64,000 nt of DNA from Pseudomonas orientalis (GTDB lineage Bacteria; Pseudomonadota; Gammaproteobacteria; Pseudomonadales; Pseudomonadaceae), in NCBI RefSeq assembly GCF_001439815.1, contig NZ_JYLM01000012.1, positions 108,731 to 172,730 on the forward strand. Reading direction: 5' to 3'. The position numbers and the translations under genes are program-made. The notes under the pieces are model-generated. The model saw only the letters and a program-made list of their open reading frames with translations, was not told the DNA's origin and searched no databases. Below are positions 16,891 to 26,218 of this stretch, in pieces (the first letter of the stretch is position 1; every line of letters begins with the position of its first letter).

Positions 16891-19323
16891 TTACCAGTTG
16901 TAGGACACCGTACCCAACAGGGTACGGCTGTCACCCCAATAGCAGCGCCCCGCATCGTTGCAACCAGACACGTACTCCTTGTCGAACAGGTTCTTGGCGT
17001 TCAGATCCACTGACCAATGCGGGTCGATCTGATACCCCACCACGGCATCCACCAGCGTGACACTGCCGGCATCCAACTTCCCGTAAAGCGTAGGCGCCGT
17101 GTAGGAAAAGGTACTGTCGAAATAACGCACACCTCCTCCCACGGACAGGCCCTTGAGCTGGCCATCCAGGAAGCGATATTTACTCCATATCGAAGCCTGA
17201 TTGCGAGGAACGCCGGTCATCTGGCGCCCTTCGACCAGAGAGGTGGCGGTATCCTTGGAGATCCGCGCGTCGGTGTAGGTATACGCCGCCGTCACATTCA
17301 GGTTTGGCGTAAGGTTGCTGTTGATTTCAACTTCCACGCCCTTGGCGCGGCTCTCGCCCACCTGGCGATAGCTATTGGTGGTGGCATCCAGGTAGGTATC
17401 GTCCTGTTTGCGCAAGTCGTACACCGACAGCGTCATCGCCGTGTCCCAGCCGATCGGCTCGTACTTCACACCCGCTTCATATTGGCTGCTGGTGATCGGC
17501 TTCAACGGGGCGCCGGCGTTGGAAATCTGCTGAACCGGAACGAAGGCGGTGGAATAGCTGACATACGGCGTGAGGCCGTTGTCGAACTGGTACATCACCC
17601 CGCCCTGATAGGTGAACTTGCGGTCTTGACTGCCAGTGTTGCTGGCCTTGTTAACCTTGTCGCGAAAATCACTGTCGACCCAGTCCTGGCGCCCGCCGAG
17701 CAGGAACAGCCAGTGGTCATACTTGCTCTGGATCTGGGCGTATACGCCTCTCATCTGTTGCTCGAGCAAGGTGTTCTGCACGGCAATCGGCGTGAGCGGA
17801 TCGCGCAGGTACACCGGGTTATACACATTGATGGTACCGGCGAATCCGGCGTCCCAATCCTGGTTGAACGAGGTGCGGTCATAACTGGCACCGAACAACA
17901 CGGTGTTTTCCAATGCGCCGATATCGAATTTGCCCTCGAGTTGGTTATCCAGGGAATAGACCATGGATTTGTTGTAGCGGTCGTAGGCCGTCATGTTCAG
18001 TTGAGTGCCGAAGCCCCGATTGTTCAGTGCGCCCGGCCAGGTTTCATGGCGGTTGATGCGTGACTGCATGTACCGCGAATTCTGGCGGAACTGCCAATCA
18101 TCGTTGAAGCTGTGGCTGAACTCGTAACCGGTGCTCCAGGATTCGCGCTCAAAGGTATTCCAATCCGGGTCGCCGAGCATGGTGTGCTTGGACAGCTTAC
18201 CGTTGGGATTGGTAAGCAAAGTGCCTGCAGCCGGCAGGCCGAGTTCCAGGTTGGTGTGGTCCTTCTGGTAGTTGGCCAACAGGGTCAGGGTGTTGTAGTC
18301 GTCGAAATTCAGGGTCAGGGAAGGCGCGATATAGATACGATCATCCGGTACATGGTCGGTCTGGGTGGCGGATTTGCGGCCCAGCATCACCAGGCGGCCG
18401 AGAACATTGTCGCTGTCATTGAGCGGCCCGGAGATATCCACACCCAGCTGGCGTCGGTTGTTCGAGCCATACCCCAGTTGTACCTCGCCTCGCGGGTTGG
18501 CGGTCGGATGTTTGCTCACCAGGTTGACCAACCCTCCCGGTGCGTTCTCACCGTAGAGCAGCGAAGAAGGACCGCGAAACACTTCGACCCGCTCCAGGCC
18601 ATACGGCTCACTGGTGGTGTCATACCGATTGCCTTGCACACGCAGGCCATCTCTCAGCAGGCCGTAGCCGTAGTCCGTCGCGTTGAAGCCGCGAATGAAA
18701 AACAGATCCCCCGCCAGCCCGTCGCCCGCCGCAAAAGGCGGCGCGAAGATACCGGGTACGTACCCCAGCACTTCAGTCAATGTCTGCGATTTCTGATCCT
18801 TGATGCGTTGCCCGGTCACCACCGATACCGAACGGGGCGTCTGCGACAGAGGCGTACTGGTCTTGGTGCCGACACGGCTGTTCTGCGCCTTATAGCCCGC
18901 GTCCTCCGCTATATCCTGGTTGAATCGATCCTGTTGATAAGCACTCACGGTGGTGGGTGCGAGGGTAAGCTGGCCCGCAGGAGCTGCTTGCAACCCATAA
19001 CTGCCGGGAGCCTGGGCGACGGCTTGCAACCCGGAATTTTGCAGCAGCAGGGCGAAACCCTGATCCACCGAATAATCACCCTCCAGTCCGGAGGTAGTCA
19101 GAGTTGAAGTCTGTTGGGGAGAGAAGGACAGGATCACATTGGCCCTGGCGGCAAACTGGCTTAGCGCGCTGTCCAGCGGACCTGCAGGGATGACATAGTG
19201 CTGGGTGGTGCTGGCAGCCATGACCCCTGTGGATAACAACGCGGCGCCGGCGGTGGTAAGCAGCAGGCCGCAGGTAATGGCGTGGCAGGAAAGTCGATGA
19301 CGTAGCTGGATGGAAAGGCGCAT
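16891..19323 (-). CDS. TonB-dependent siderophore receptor with N-terminal signalling (STN) domain
   Basis: 810 residues from the ATG at 19323, chosen because it directly precedes a signal peptide (MRLSIQLRHRLSCHAITCG..., cleavage after VMA). The frame extends to 19416, but that part has no signal character. After the STN domain (about 45-115; ALSQFAARANVILSF) come the TonB box and plug (TPLSQTPRSVSVVTGQRI, PGGLVNLVSKHP) and a 22-strand beta barrel ending NLFDKEYVSGC and a terminal aromatic W. It imports a ferric siderophore across the outer membrane, and its STN domain should signal to the FecR-like protein encoded just upstream. The siderophore is unknown. Confidence 0.92.
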   Translation of the reverse strand: MRLSIQLRHRLSCHAITCGLLLTTAGAALLSTGVMAASTTQHYVIPAGPLDSALSQFAARANVILSFSPQQTSTLTTSGLEGDYSVDQGFALLLQNSGLQAVAQAPGSYGLQAAPAGQLTLAPTTVSAYQQDRFNQDIAEDAGYKAQNSRVGTKTSTPLSQTPRSVSVVTGQRIKDQKSQTLTEVLGYVPGIFAPPFAAGDGLAGDLFFIRGFNATDYGYGLLRDGLRVQGNRYDTTSEPYGLERVEVFRGPSSLLYGENAPGGLVNLVSKHPTANPRGEVQLGYGSNNRRQLGVDISGPLNDSDNVLGRLVMLGRKSATQTDHVPDDRIYIAPSLTLNFDDYNTLTLLANYQKDHTNLELGLPAAGTLLTNPNGKLSKHTMLGDPDWNTFERESWSTGYEFSHSFNDDWQFRQNSRYMQSRINRHETWPGALNNRGFGTQLNMTAYDRYNKSMVYSLDNQLEGKFDIGALENTVLFGASYDRTSFNQDWDAGFAGTINVYNPVYLRDPLTPIAVQNTLLEQQMRGVYAQIQSKYDHWLFLLGGRQDWVDSDFRDKVNKASNTGSQDRKFTYQGGVMYQFDNGLTPYVSYSTAFVPVQQISNAGAPLKPITSSQYEAGVKYEPIGWDTAMTLSVYDLRKQDDTYLDATTNSYRQVGESRAKGVEVEINSNLTPNLNVTAAYTYTDARISKDTATSLVEGRQMTGVPRNQASIWSKYRFLDGQLKGLSVGGGVRYFDSTFSYTAPTLYGKLDAGSVTLVDAVVGYQIDPHWSVDLNAKNLFDKEYVSGCNDAGRCYWGDSRTLLGTVSYNW

Positions 19324-19412
19324 AAATGGGTAAGCCCTGAAGGTAGCGTCGTGATTACCTGAAGGGCCGTGCGTGTTAAAAAAAAGATAACCCCCCTGAG
19401 GATTATTTTTTA

Positions 19413-20357
19413 TCAACCCATCCGGTTAACCGACACCCAGTAGCGCGTGAAGTACTTCACCTGGATCGGCAGGGTCGCTTGCAGGTTGGCCAGTACCGCG
19501 TCGGTTGAGTCGAGACGGAACGCACCGGAAACTCGCAGTTGAGCCGAAGCCGGATCACAGTGCAGCACGCCCGGCCGATAGCGCGCCAGCTCGTTGATGA
19601 CATCGCCGAGCCTGGCATCGAGCACGATCAATTGACCGTCCGCCCAGGCTGCTTGTGCCACGCCATATTGCTGGGTGCGGCTTACGGTGTGTCGATCAAA
19701 ATCCGCACTCTCCCCCGCACTGAGGGTCTGGTTACGGTCGGGCTGATCGACAGGGGACAGATTCACCCGATCTTCGAGCACGCCGACCCGAGTGGAATCC
19801 GGCAATTGACGAACCGTGAACCGAGTACCCAGTGCCTGGACCCGGCCGTGGCGAGTCTCCACATACAAAGGTGTGTTTGCGCCGCGTTTGCCACTGTGGA
19901 TAAGTACCTCACCCTCACGCAGGCGAATCAAGCGTTGGCGCGAGTCGAACATCACATCAATGGCTGTGCTGGTGTTGAGATCAACCTGGGTGCCGTCGGC
20001 CAGTTCGACTCTTCGACGTTTACCCACAGGCGTGCGGTAGTCGGCCCATACGTTACCCACGGACGTATGGTGCTGAACATTCCAACCCAGATACCCACTG
20101 CCGCCCAGTACCAGCATCCACTTGAGTACCTGGCGACGTTTTTGCGTGCTCGTTAAGGCGCGGCGCGTGAAGTCCTGGGGCAGGGCGCCGAGGCTGCACT
20201 GCAATTGTTCCAACTGGTTCCACGCCGCCTGATGGGAAGGGTCGCCATTGAGCCACTGTTGCCAGGCCAGCCGATCGGCGGGCGTCGGCGATTGCGCCTG
20301 GAACTGCACATACCAACTGGCGGCCGCCTCGAATGTCTTGCGATCGGGGGCGGGCAT
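19413..20357 (-). CDS. FecR-family anti-sigma factor/regulator
   Basis: 314 residues from the ATG at 20357, which overlaps the stop of the sigma gene (TAATG). An in-frame ATG at 20384 is less likely. An N-terminal DUF4880-like segment (FEAAASWYVQFQ.., WLNGDPSHQAAW) precedes one transmembrane helix (about 95) and a periplasmic FecR domain (about 110-200; ADGTQVDLNTSTAIDV) with a C-terminal receptor-contact domain. It transmits the receptor signal to the ECF sigma factor. It lies between sigma and receptor genes in the usual fecI-fecR-fecA order. Confidence 0.92.
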   Translation of the reverse strand: MPAPDRKTFEAAASWYVQFQAQSPTPADRLAWQQWLNGDPSHQAAWNQLEQLQCSLGALPQDFTRRALTSTQKRRQVLKWMLVLGGSGYLGWNVQHHTSVGNVWADYRTPVGKRRRVELADGTQVDLNTSTAIDVMFDSRQRLIRLREGEVLIHSGKRGANTPLYVETRHGRVQALGTRFTVRQLPDSTRVGVLEDRVNLSPVDQPDRNQTLSAGESADFDRHTVSRTQQYGVAQAAWADGQLIVLDARLGDVINELARYRPGVLHCDPASAQLRVSGAFRLDSTDAVLANLQATLPIQVKYFTRYWVSVNRMG

Positions 20358-20863
20358 TAAAGGCTGGCCATGATCAGCGAACATTCGGTCAAGGCACGGA
20401 TCATGTGCTTCTTCACGGTGGTCAATGACACCCGCAGTTGATCGGCGATCTGTTGATAAGTCAGCCCCTCGATCTGCGACAGCATGAAAATCCGTCGAGC
20501 CCGTTCGCCCAGGCTGGACAACGCTTTATCCACAGCCACCAGGGTTTCGATAATGATCGCCTTGTCTTCTTCACTGATGGCGGTGGCTTCAGGACGCTCG
20601 GCCAGGGTTTGCCTATAAGCCTGCTCAATGGCGTGCCGGCGATAGCGATCAATCACTAAGCCTCTTGCGATAGTCGCCAGGTAATCCCGTGGCTCAAGGA
20701 TCTGCACGGCGTCGCGTCCGCCCAGGATACGCACGAAGGTATCGTGGGCCACATCGGCCGCATCGCAGGCGTTATGCAACTTGCCTCTGAGCCACCCGTG
20801 CAACCACGAATGGTGTTGCTCATAGATGCGCTGCACAGCTGCCGTGTGTGAAGGAGGGGACAT
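20357..20863 (-). CDS. FecI-like ECF sigma factor
   Basis: 168 residues. Region 2 (DAADVAHDTFVRIL, ..DYLATIARGLVIDRYRR) and region 4 (IFMLSQIEGLTYQQIADQLRVSLTTVKKHM) are clear, with no anti-sigma fused. It should direct RNA polymerase to the receptor gene when the FecR-like protein signals. First gene of the leftward fecIR-receptor unit; a Fur-box-like sequence lies 20 bp upstream, so expression should be iron-repressed. Confidence 0.94.
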   Translation of the reverse strand: MSPPSHTAAVQRIYEQHHSWLHGWLRGKLHNACDAADVAHDTFVRILGGRDAVQILEPRDYLATIARGLVIDRYRRHAIEQAYRQTLAERPEATAISEEDKAIIIETLVAVDKALSSLGERARRIFMLSQIEGLTYQQIADQLRVSLTTVKKHMIRALTECSLIMASL

Positions 20864-21399
20864 AGGCGCGACGAGGTGGGTTAATGATAATCGCTATTAT
20901 TAACTGCCCTCGTGTGTTCCCACAATAGATGTCTTGACCTCCAGTCCTTACTGAATCCTTGGCTTGGTCGGCGCTGAATCGGCAATTTCTGTGGATTAAG
21001 CCCTGTGAATAACCATCCTTGTGCCCAGTTGATAACCACGCTTGAAACCTGAGTAAAAACCCGTCTGTGGATAACCAGCTGTTTAATCCACAGGCTTAAA
21101 GCACTTATCCAAGCCCCTCATGGGCACATGACCACAGACTTTTGAATCCCTGTACACGAAGTAAATAAAGGTCTGTAGCAATCTATCCACAGAAAATAAG
21201 CTCAGTAGAAATAAACATAAAAACAAAGATTTAATAAATTTCTCTCTTTTAATTTCTATTGTCCCTGATCCATCCACAGCTGGTTAAATTTTGTGCAAAG
21301 GGTTCTTTAGGAAGGGCTAAGTCCCTATACTTGCCGCCAAAGCTCCAAACTCTTTCAATAGACAATTCCTGATTACCTACATAAGCAGGCACGAGGTGC
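20864..21399. other. Second DnaA-box/AT-rich region upstream of mnmG (putative oriC2)
   Basis: 536 bp without a gene. A perfect DnaA box (TGTGGATAA) is at 21066-21074. Near matches are at 20990-20998, 21004-21012, 21084-21092 (TAATCCACA), 21105-21113 (TTATCCAAG) and 21183-21191 (CTATCCACA). An AT-rich stretch follows at about 21193-21262. This layout mirrors oriC at 12371-12955. Pseudomonas is known to carry a second origin-like segment able to replicate a plasmid near this gene; chromosomal function is uncertain. The mnmG promoter must also be here. Confidence 0.6.
20883..20901. promoter_or_regulatory. Fur box upstream of the ECF sigma gene
   Basis: AATGATAATCGCTATTATTA closely resembles the Fur consensus (three GATAAT-like hexamers). 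It sits just upstream of the fecI-like start, consistent with Fe(II)-Fur repression. Confidence 0.75.
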
Positions 21400-23295
21400 G
21401 TGGTGGATTTCCCTTCCCGTTTTGAAGTGATCGTCATCGGCGGCGGTCATGCCGGTACCGAGGCAGCACTGGCGTCAGCACGCATGGGCGTAAAAACCCT
21501 GTTGCTGACGCATAACGTGGAAACCCTCGGCGCCATGAGTTGCAACCCTGCCATTGGTGGGATCGGCAAAAGCCACTTGGTCAAGGAAATCGATGCCCTG
21601 GGCGGCGTGATGGCCATGGCCACCGACAAGGGCGGTATCCAATTTCGGGTGCTCAACAGCCGTAAAGGCCCGGCCGTACGTGCCACTCGTGCACAAGCCG
21701 ACCGTATTCTGTACAAGGCTGCCGTACGTGAAACCCTGGAAAACCAGCCGAACCTGTGGATATTTCAACAGGCCGCAGATGACCTGATCGTTGAACAGGA
21801 CCAGGTACGCGGTGTTGTCACACAAATGGGCCTGCGCTTTTTCGCAGAATCCGTGGTGTTGACCACCGGCACCTTCCTTGGCGGACTTATCCACATCGGC
21901 ATGCAGAACTATTCCGGCGGTCGCGCCGGGGACCCGCCGTCGATTGCCCTGGCACAACGTCTGCGTGAGTTGCCCCTGCGTGTCGGCCGTTTGAAAACCG
22001 GGACTCCGCCGCGAATCGACGGACGTTCCGTGGATTTCTCGGTGATGACAGAACAGGCCGGCGACACGCCGATTCCGGTCATGTCCTTCATGGGTTCCAA
22101 GGAACAGCATCCGAAACAAGTCAGTTGCTGGATCACCCATACCAACGCCCGTACCCACGAAATCATTGCTGCGAACCTTGACCGTTCGCCGATGTATTCC
22201 GGGGTGATCGAAGGTATCGGTCCGCGTTATTGCCCCTCGATTGAAGACAAGATCCATCGCTTTGCCGACAAGGAAAGCCACCAGGTCTTCATCGAGCCGG
22301 AGGGGTTGACCACCCATGAGCTGTACCCGAACGGGATTTCCACTTCCCTGCCGTTCGACGTACAAATCCAGATCGTGCAATCGATTCGCGGTATGGAAAA
22401 TGCCCACATCGTTCGCCCTGGCTACGCCATTGAGTACGATTACTTCGATCCACGTGACCTGAAATACAGCCTGGAAACCAAAGTGATCGGCGGCTTGTTC
22501 TTCGCCGGGCAAATCAATGGCACCACCGGTTACGAAGAAGCCGGCGCCCAGGGTTTGCTGGCCGGCACCAACGCTGCATTGCGTGCGCAGGGCAAAGACA
22601 GCTGGTGTCCGCGTCGCGATGAAGCGTACATCGGGGTGTTGGTCGACGACCTGATTACCCTGGGTACCCAGGAACCGTATCGGATGTTCACTTCCCGGGC
22701 CGAATACCGCCTGATCCTGCGCGAAGACAACGCCGATCTGCGCTTGACCGAAAAAGGTCGCGAGCTGGGTCTGGTCGATGACGCGCGTTGGGAAGCCTTC
22801 TGCAAAAAACGCGAGAGCATCACCCTCGAAGAGCAGCGCCTGAGAAGCACCTGGGTTCGCCCGGGCACTGAACAGGGTGATGCGATCGCTGAAAAATTCG
22901 GCACGCCGCTGACCCACGAATACAACTTGCTGAATCTGCTGTCCCGTCCGGAGATCGATTACGCTGGCCTGGTCGAAGTGACCGGCGGCGGCGCAGAAGA
23001 TCCACAGGTCGCCGAACAGGTGGAAATCAAGACCAAATACGCCGGTTACATTGATCGCCAGCAGGACGAAATCGCTCGCCTGCGCGCCAGTGAAGACACC
23101 CGGCTGCCTGTGGATATCGACTACACCGGGATTTCCGGGCTGTCGAAGGAAATTCAAGGCAAGCTGGGGATAACTCGGCCGGAAACCCTCGGTCAGGCTT
23201 CACGTATACCCGGCGTCACTCCGGCAGCGATTTCGCTGTTGATGATTCATTTGAAAAAACGCGGCGCGGGCCGCCAGTTGGAGCAAAGCGCTTGA
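21400..23295 (+). CDS. mnmG: tRNA uridine-5-carboxymethylaminomethyl modification enzyme MnmG
   Basis: 631 residues from a GTG at 21400 (a second GTG at 21403 is better spaced from GAGG and is an alternative start). The N-terminal Rossmann FAD-binding motif is VIVIGGGHAGTEAALA; further hallmarks are NPAIGGIGKSHLVKEIDALGG, GRLKTGTPPRID and GYEEAGAQG. It is the FAD/NADH/folate partner of MnmE in wobble-uridine modification. Its stop overlaps the rsmG start. An old name is gidA, from its position beside the origin. Confidence 0.98.
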   Translation: MVDFPSRFEVIVIGGGHAGTEAALASARMGVKTLLLTHNVETLGAMSCNPAIGGIGKSHLVKEIDALGGVMAMATDKGGIQFRVLNSRKGPAVRATRAQADRILYKAAVRETLENQPNLWIFQQAADDLIVEQDQVRGVVTQMGLRFFAESVVLTTGTFLGGLIHIGMQNYSGGRAGDPPSIALAQRLRELPLRVGRLKTGTPPRIDGRSVDFSVMTEQAGDTPIPVMSFMGSKEQHPKQVSCWITHTNARTHEIIAANLDRSPMYSGVIEGIGPRYCPSIEDKIHRFADKESHQVFIEPEGLTTHELYPNGISTSLPFDVQIQIVQSIRGMENAHIVRPGYAIEYDYFDPRDLKYSLETKVIGGLFFAGQINGTTGYEEAGAQGLLAGTNAALRAQGKDSWCPRRDEAYIGVLVDDLITLGTQEPYRMFTSRAEYRLILREDNADLRLTEKGRELGLVDDARWEAFCKKRESITLEEQRLRSTWVRPGTEQGDAIAEKFGTPLTHEYNLLNLLSRPEIDYAGLVEVTGGGAEDPQVAEQVEIKTKYAGYIDRQQDEIARLRASEDTRLPVDIDYTGISGLSKEIQGKLGITRPETLGQASRIPGVTPAAISLLMIHLKKRGAGRQLEQSA

Positions 23296-23936
23296 GCTCA
23301 AAGGTCACCTCGCAACACGCCGAAGAGTTATCCACAGGGGCGCGCCTGCTGGGCGTTGAACTGACCGATGCCCAGCACGCCTTGCTGATGGGCTACCTGG
23401 CCCTGTTGATCAAATGGAACAAGGCTTACAACCTGACCGCCGTGCGTGATCCGGACGAAATGGTCTCGCGCCATCTGCTCGACAGCCTGAGCGTGATGCC
23501 GTTTATCGAAAATGGCCGCTGGCTTGACGTCGGCAGCGGCGGCGGCATGCCTGGCATTCCACTGGCCATCCTGTTTCCCGAGTCGCAAGTGACCTGCCTG
23601 GACAGCAATGGCAAGAAAACCCGCTTCCTGACCCAGGTCAAACTCGAACTCAAACTGGACAACCTGCAAGTTGTCCACAGCCGCGTCGAAGCCTTCACGC
23701 CTGAACAGCCCTTCAACGGAATTGTTTCCCGGGCGTTCAGCAGCATGGAGAACTTCAGCAACTGGACTCGCCACCTGGGCGATCATGACACCCGCTGGCT
23801 GGCAATGAAGGGCGTCCATCCAAGCGACGAGCTGTTAGCATTGCCCGCGGACTTCCACCTCGATAGCGAACACGCCTTGGCCGTACCCGGTTGCCAAGGC
23901 CAACGCCATCTGCTGATACTGCGCCGCACGGCATGA
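23292..23936 (+). CDS. rsmG: 16S rRNA (guanine-527-N7) methyltransferase
   Basis: 214 residues from a TTG at 23292 that overlaps the mnmG stop (TTGA). The SAM-binding motif WLDVGSGGGMPGIPLAILFP and the preceding NLTAVRDPDEMVSRHLLDSL are typical of RsmG. It methylates G527 of 16S rRNA, affecting streptomycin sensitivity. The TTG start is inferred from homologues beginning MSS.VTSQHAEELS. Cotranscribed with mnmG and likely with parAB. Confidence 0.96.
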   Translation: MSSKVTSQHAEELSTGARLLGVELTDAQHALLMGYLALLIKWNKAYNLTAVRDPDEMVSRHLLDSLSVMPFIENGRWLDVGSGGGMPGIPLAILFPESQVTCLDSNGKKTRFLTQVKLELKLDNLQVVHSRVEAFTPEQPFNGIVSRAFSSMENFSNWTRHLGDHDTRWLAMKGVHPSDELLALPADFHLDSEHALAVPGCQGQRHLLILRRTA

Positions 23937-23954
23937 TTGGGAACACAAGCAAGA

Positions 23955-24752
23955 ATGGCTAAGGTATTCGCGATAGCGAACCAGAAAGGTGGCGTGGGTA
24001 AAACCACCACCTGCATCAACCTCGCAGCATCCCTGGTCGCGACCAAGCGCCGGGTGCTGTTGATCGATCTCGATCCACAGGGCAACGCTACCATGGGTAG
24101 CGGTGTGGATAAACACGGCCTGGAAAACTCGGTCTACGACTTGCTGATCGGCGAGTGCGACCTGGGCCAGGCCATGCACTATTCCGAGCACGGCGGTTAT
24201 CAACTGCTGCCGGCCAACCGCGATCTGACTGCGGCGGAAGTGGTGTTGTTGGAAATGCAGATGAAAGAAAGCCGTCTGCGCAGCGCCCTGGCGCCCATTC
24301 GCGAGAATTACGATTACATCCTGATCGACTGCCCACCGTCGCTGTCGATGCTCACGCTCAACGCCCTGGTGGCCGCCGATGGGGTCATTATCCCCATGCA
24401 GTGCGAGTATTTCGCGCTCGAAGGCTTGAGCGACCTTGTGGATAACATCAAGCGTATTGCCGAATTGCTCAACCCGAACCTGAAGGTCGAAGGCCTGCTG
24501 CGGACCATGTATGACCCGCGCCTGAGCCTGATGAACGATGTCTCGGCGCAGCTCAAGGAGCATTTCGGCGACCAGCTTTACGACACGGTGATTCCACGCA
24601 ACATTCGCCTGGCCGAAGCGCCAAGCTATGGCATGCCGGCGCTGGCCTACGACAAATCCTCCCGTGGCGCCATTGCCTACCTGGCGCTGGCCGGTGAGAT
24701 GGTGCGTCGCCAACGTCGCAATTCACGCACCGCTGCAGCTCAGCCAACTTAA
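23955..24752 (+). CDS. parA: Chromosome partitioning ATPase ParA
   Basis: 265 residues from the ATG at 23955 (MAKVFAIANQKGGVGKTTTC). The deviant Walker A KGGVGKTT and Walker B-like ILIDCPPSL mark the ParA/Soj family. Its ATP-bound dimer binds the nucleoid nonspecifically and pulls ParB-parS complexes. The frame extends six codons upstream to a TTG, but homologues begin at the ATG. The parB gene follows after 9 bp. Confidence 0.97.
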   Translation: MAKVFAIANQKGGVGKTTTCINLAASLVATKRRVLLIDLDPQGNATMGSGVDKHGLENSVYDLLIGECDLGQAMHYSEHGGYQLLPANRDLTAAEVVLLEMQMKESRLRSALAPIRENYDYILIDCPPSLSMLTLNALVAADGVIIPMQCEYFALEGLSDLVDNIKRIAELLNPNLKVEGLLRTMYDPRLSLMNDVSAQLKEHFGDQLYDTVIPRNIRLAEAPSYGMPALAYDKSSRGAIAYLALAGEMVRRQRRNSRTAAAQPT

Positions 24753-24761
24753 GGAATCCCC

Positions 24762-25634
24762 ATGGCCGTCAAAAAACGAGGTCTCGGACGTGGACTGGAT
24801 GCACTCCTGAGTGGTCCGACCGTCACTTCGCTGGAAGAACAAGCGGTGCAGGCCGACGAGCGTGAGCTGCAGCACTTGCCGCTGGACCTGATCCAGCGCG
24901 GCAAATACCAGCCGCGCCGGGACATGGACCCGCAGGCACTGGAAGAGCTGGCCAACTCGATCAAGGCCCAGGGCGTGATGCAGCCGATCGTGGTGCGCCC
25001 CATTGGCGGCGGCCGCTTTGAAATCATCGCCGGCGAACGCCGCTGGCGCGCCAGCCAGCAGGCGGGCAAGGAAACCATCCCGGCGATGGTGCGCGACGTA
25101 CCGGATGAAACCGCCATCGCCATGGCGCTGATCGAAAACATCCAGCGTGAAGACCTCAACCCGGTCGAGGAAGCGATCGCGTTGCAACGCTTGCAACAGG
25201 AATTCCAGCTGACCCAGCAGCAAGTGGCCGACGCGGTAGGCAAATCCCGCGTGACCGTGTCGAACTTGCTGCGCTTGATCGCGCTGCCGGAAGTCATCAA
25301 GACCATGTTGTCTCACGGCGACTTGGAAATGGGTCACGCCCGTGCTTTGCTCGGTTTGCCGGAAAATCAACAGGTTGAAGGGGCGCGACACGTTGTCGCA
25401 CGCGGGCTTACCGTTCGTCAGACCGAAGCCCTGGTTCGCCAATGGTTGAGTGGCAAACCTGCACCGGTGGAAACCGTCAAGGCTGATCCGGATATCGCGC
25501 GTCTTGAGCAGCGCCTGGCCGAGCGCCTAGGCTCTGCGGTGCAAATTCGCCACGGCAAGAAAGGCAAAGGGCAATTGGTCATCGGATATAACTCTCTGGA
25601 TGAGCTCCAAGGCGTCCTTGCCCACATCCGTTGA
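24762..25634 (+). CDS. parB: Chromosome partitioning protein ParB
   Basis: 290 residues. The N-terminal basic/Leu motif KKRGLGRGLDALL contacts ParA; the CTP-binding ParB domain has GERRWRAS and ENIQREDLNPVEEA; the HTH (LTQQQVADAVGKSRVTVSNLLRL) binds parS; a C-terminal dimerisation domain follows. Candidate parS sites are at 3848, 8637 and 9267. It spreads from parS as a CTP-dependent clamp and organises the origin for segregation. Confidence 0.97.
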   Translation: MAVKKRGLGRGLDALLSGPTVTSLEEQAVQADERELQHLPLDLIQRGKYQPRRDMDPQALEELANSIKAQGVMQPIVVRPIGGGRFEIIAGERRWRASQQAGKETIPAMVRDVPDETAIAMALIENIQREDLNPVEEAIALQRLQQEFQLTQQQVADAVGKSRVTVSNLLRLIALPEVIKTMLSHGDLEMGHARALLGLPENQQVEGARHVVARGLTVRQTEALVRQWLSGKPAPVETVKADPDIARLEQRLAERLGSAVQIRHGKKGKGQLVIGYNSLDELQGVLAHIR

Positions 25635-25691
25635 AACATTCGCAGAAACATTTGCTCATGTAGCGCGTGATCGGAAATCACTACCCGGCAG

Positions 25692-25720
25692 TTGAATAGG
25701 GGCTGAACCGCCCCTATACT
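25692..25720 (+). promoter_or_regulatory. Sigma-70 promoter of the atp operon
   Basis: TTGAAT (25692-25697) and TATACT (25715-25720) with a 17-bp spacer, about 75 bp before atpI. The spacer lies in an inverted repeat (ATAGGGG ... CCCCTAT, 25696-25718), which could be an operator or parB-terminator remnant. Confidence 0.65.
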
Positions 25721-25794
25721 CTGCGCGCATTTTGTCGGCACAAAGTATGCCAAGTTATTGATTTCCGGCAGCCGACCATTGAGGAGCAAGCGTG

Positions 25795-26202
25795 ATGGAA
25801 ACCCGCACGCCAAACACGTTGCCGTTCCATCGCTTGGCTGTTTTTCCGGTTTTATTGGCGCAACTTGTCGTTTTGCTGATCGCCGCATTGGCGCTTTGTT
25901 ACTGGCATGGGGTCGTAGCCGGATACTCAGGACTCTGCGGAGGCCTGATAGCCTTGCTGCCCAATATGTATTTTGCTCACAGGGCCTTTCGGTTTTCCGG
26001 CGCCCGAGCAGCCCAGGCCATCGTCCGGTCTTTTTATGCCGGCGAGGCGGGGAAACTGATTTTGACGGCAGTGCTGTTCGCACTGACCTTTGCAGGTGTG
26101 AAGCCATTGGCGCCGCTGGCTGTATTCGGCGTCTTCGTGTTGACCCAATTGGTCAGCTGGTTCGCTCCCCTGCTAATGAAAACAAGACTTTCGAAACCTT
26201 AG
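25795..26202 (+). CDS. atpI: ATP synthase accessory protein I
   Basis: 135 residues from the ATG at 25795 (METRTPNTLPFHRLAV); an adjacent GTG at 25792 is closer to the GAGGAG ribosome-binding site and may be used instead. Four hydrophobic segments (LLAQLVVLLIAALALCYW, GYSGLCGGLIALLPNMYF and two more) fit the AtpI/UncI membrane protein, thought to help assemble the c-ring. First gene of the atp operon. Confidence 0.9.
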   Translation: METRTPNTLPFHRLAVFPVLLAQLVVLLIAALALCYWHGVVAGYSGLCGGLIALLPNMYFAHRAFRFSGARAAQAIVRSFYAGEAGKLILTAVLFALTFAGVKPLAPLAVFGVFVLTQLVSWFAPLLMKTRLSKP

Positions 26203-26218
26203 GGCGTTTGAGGCAACC

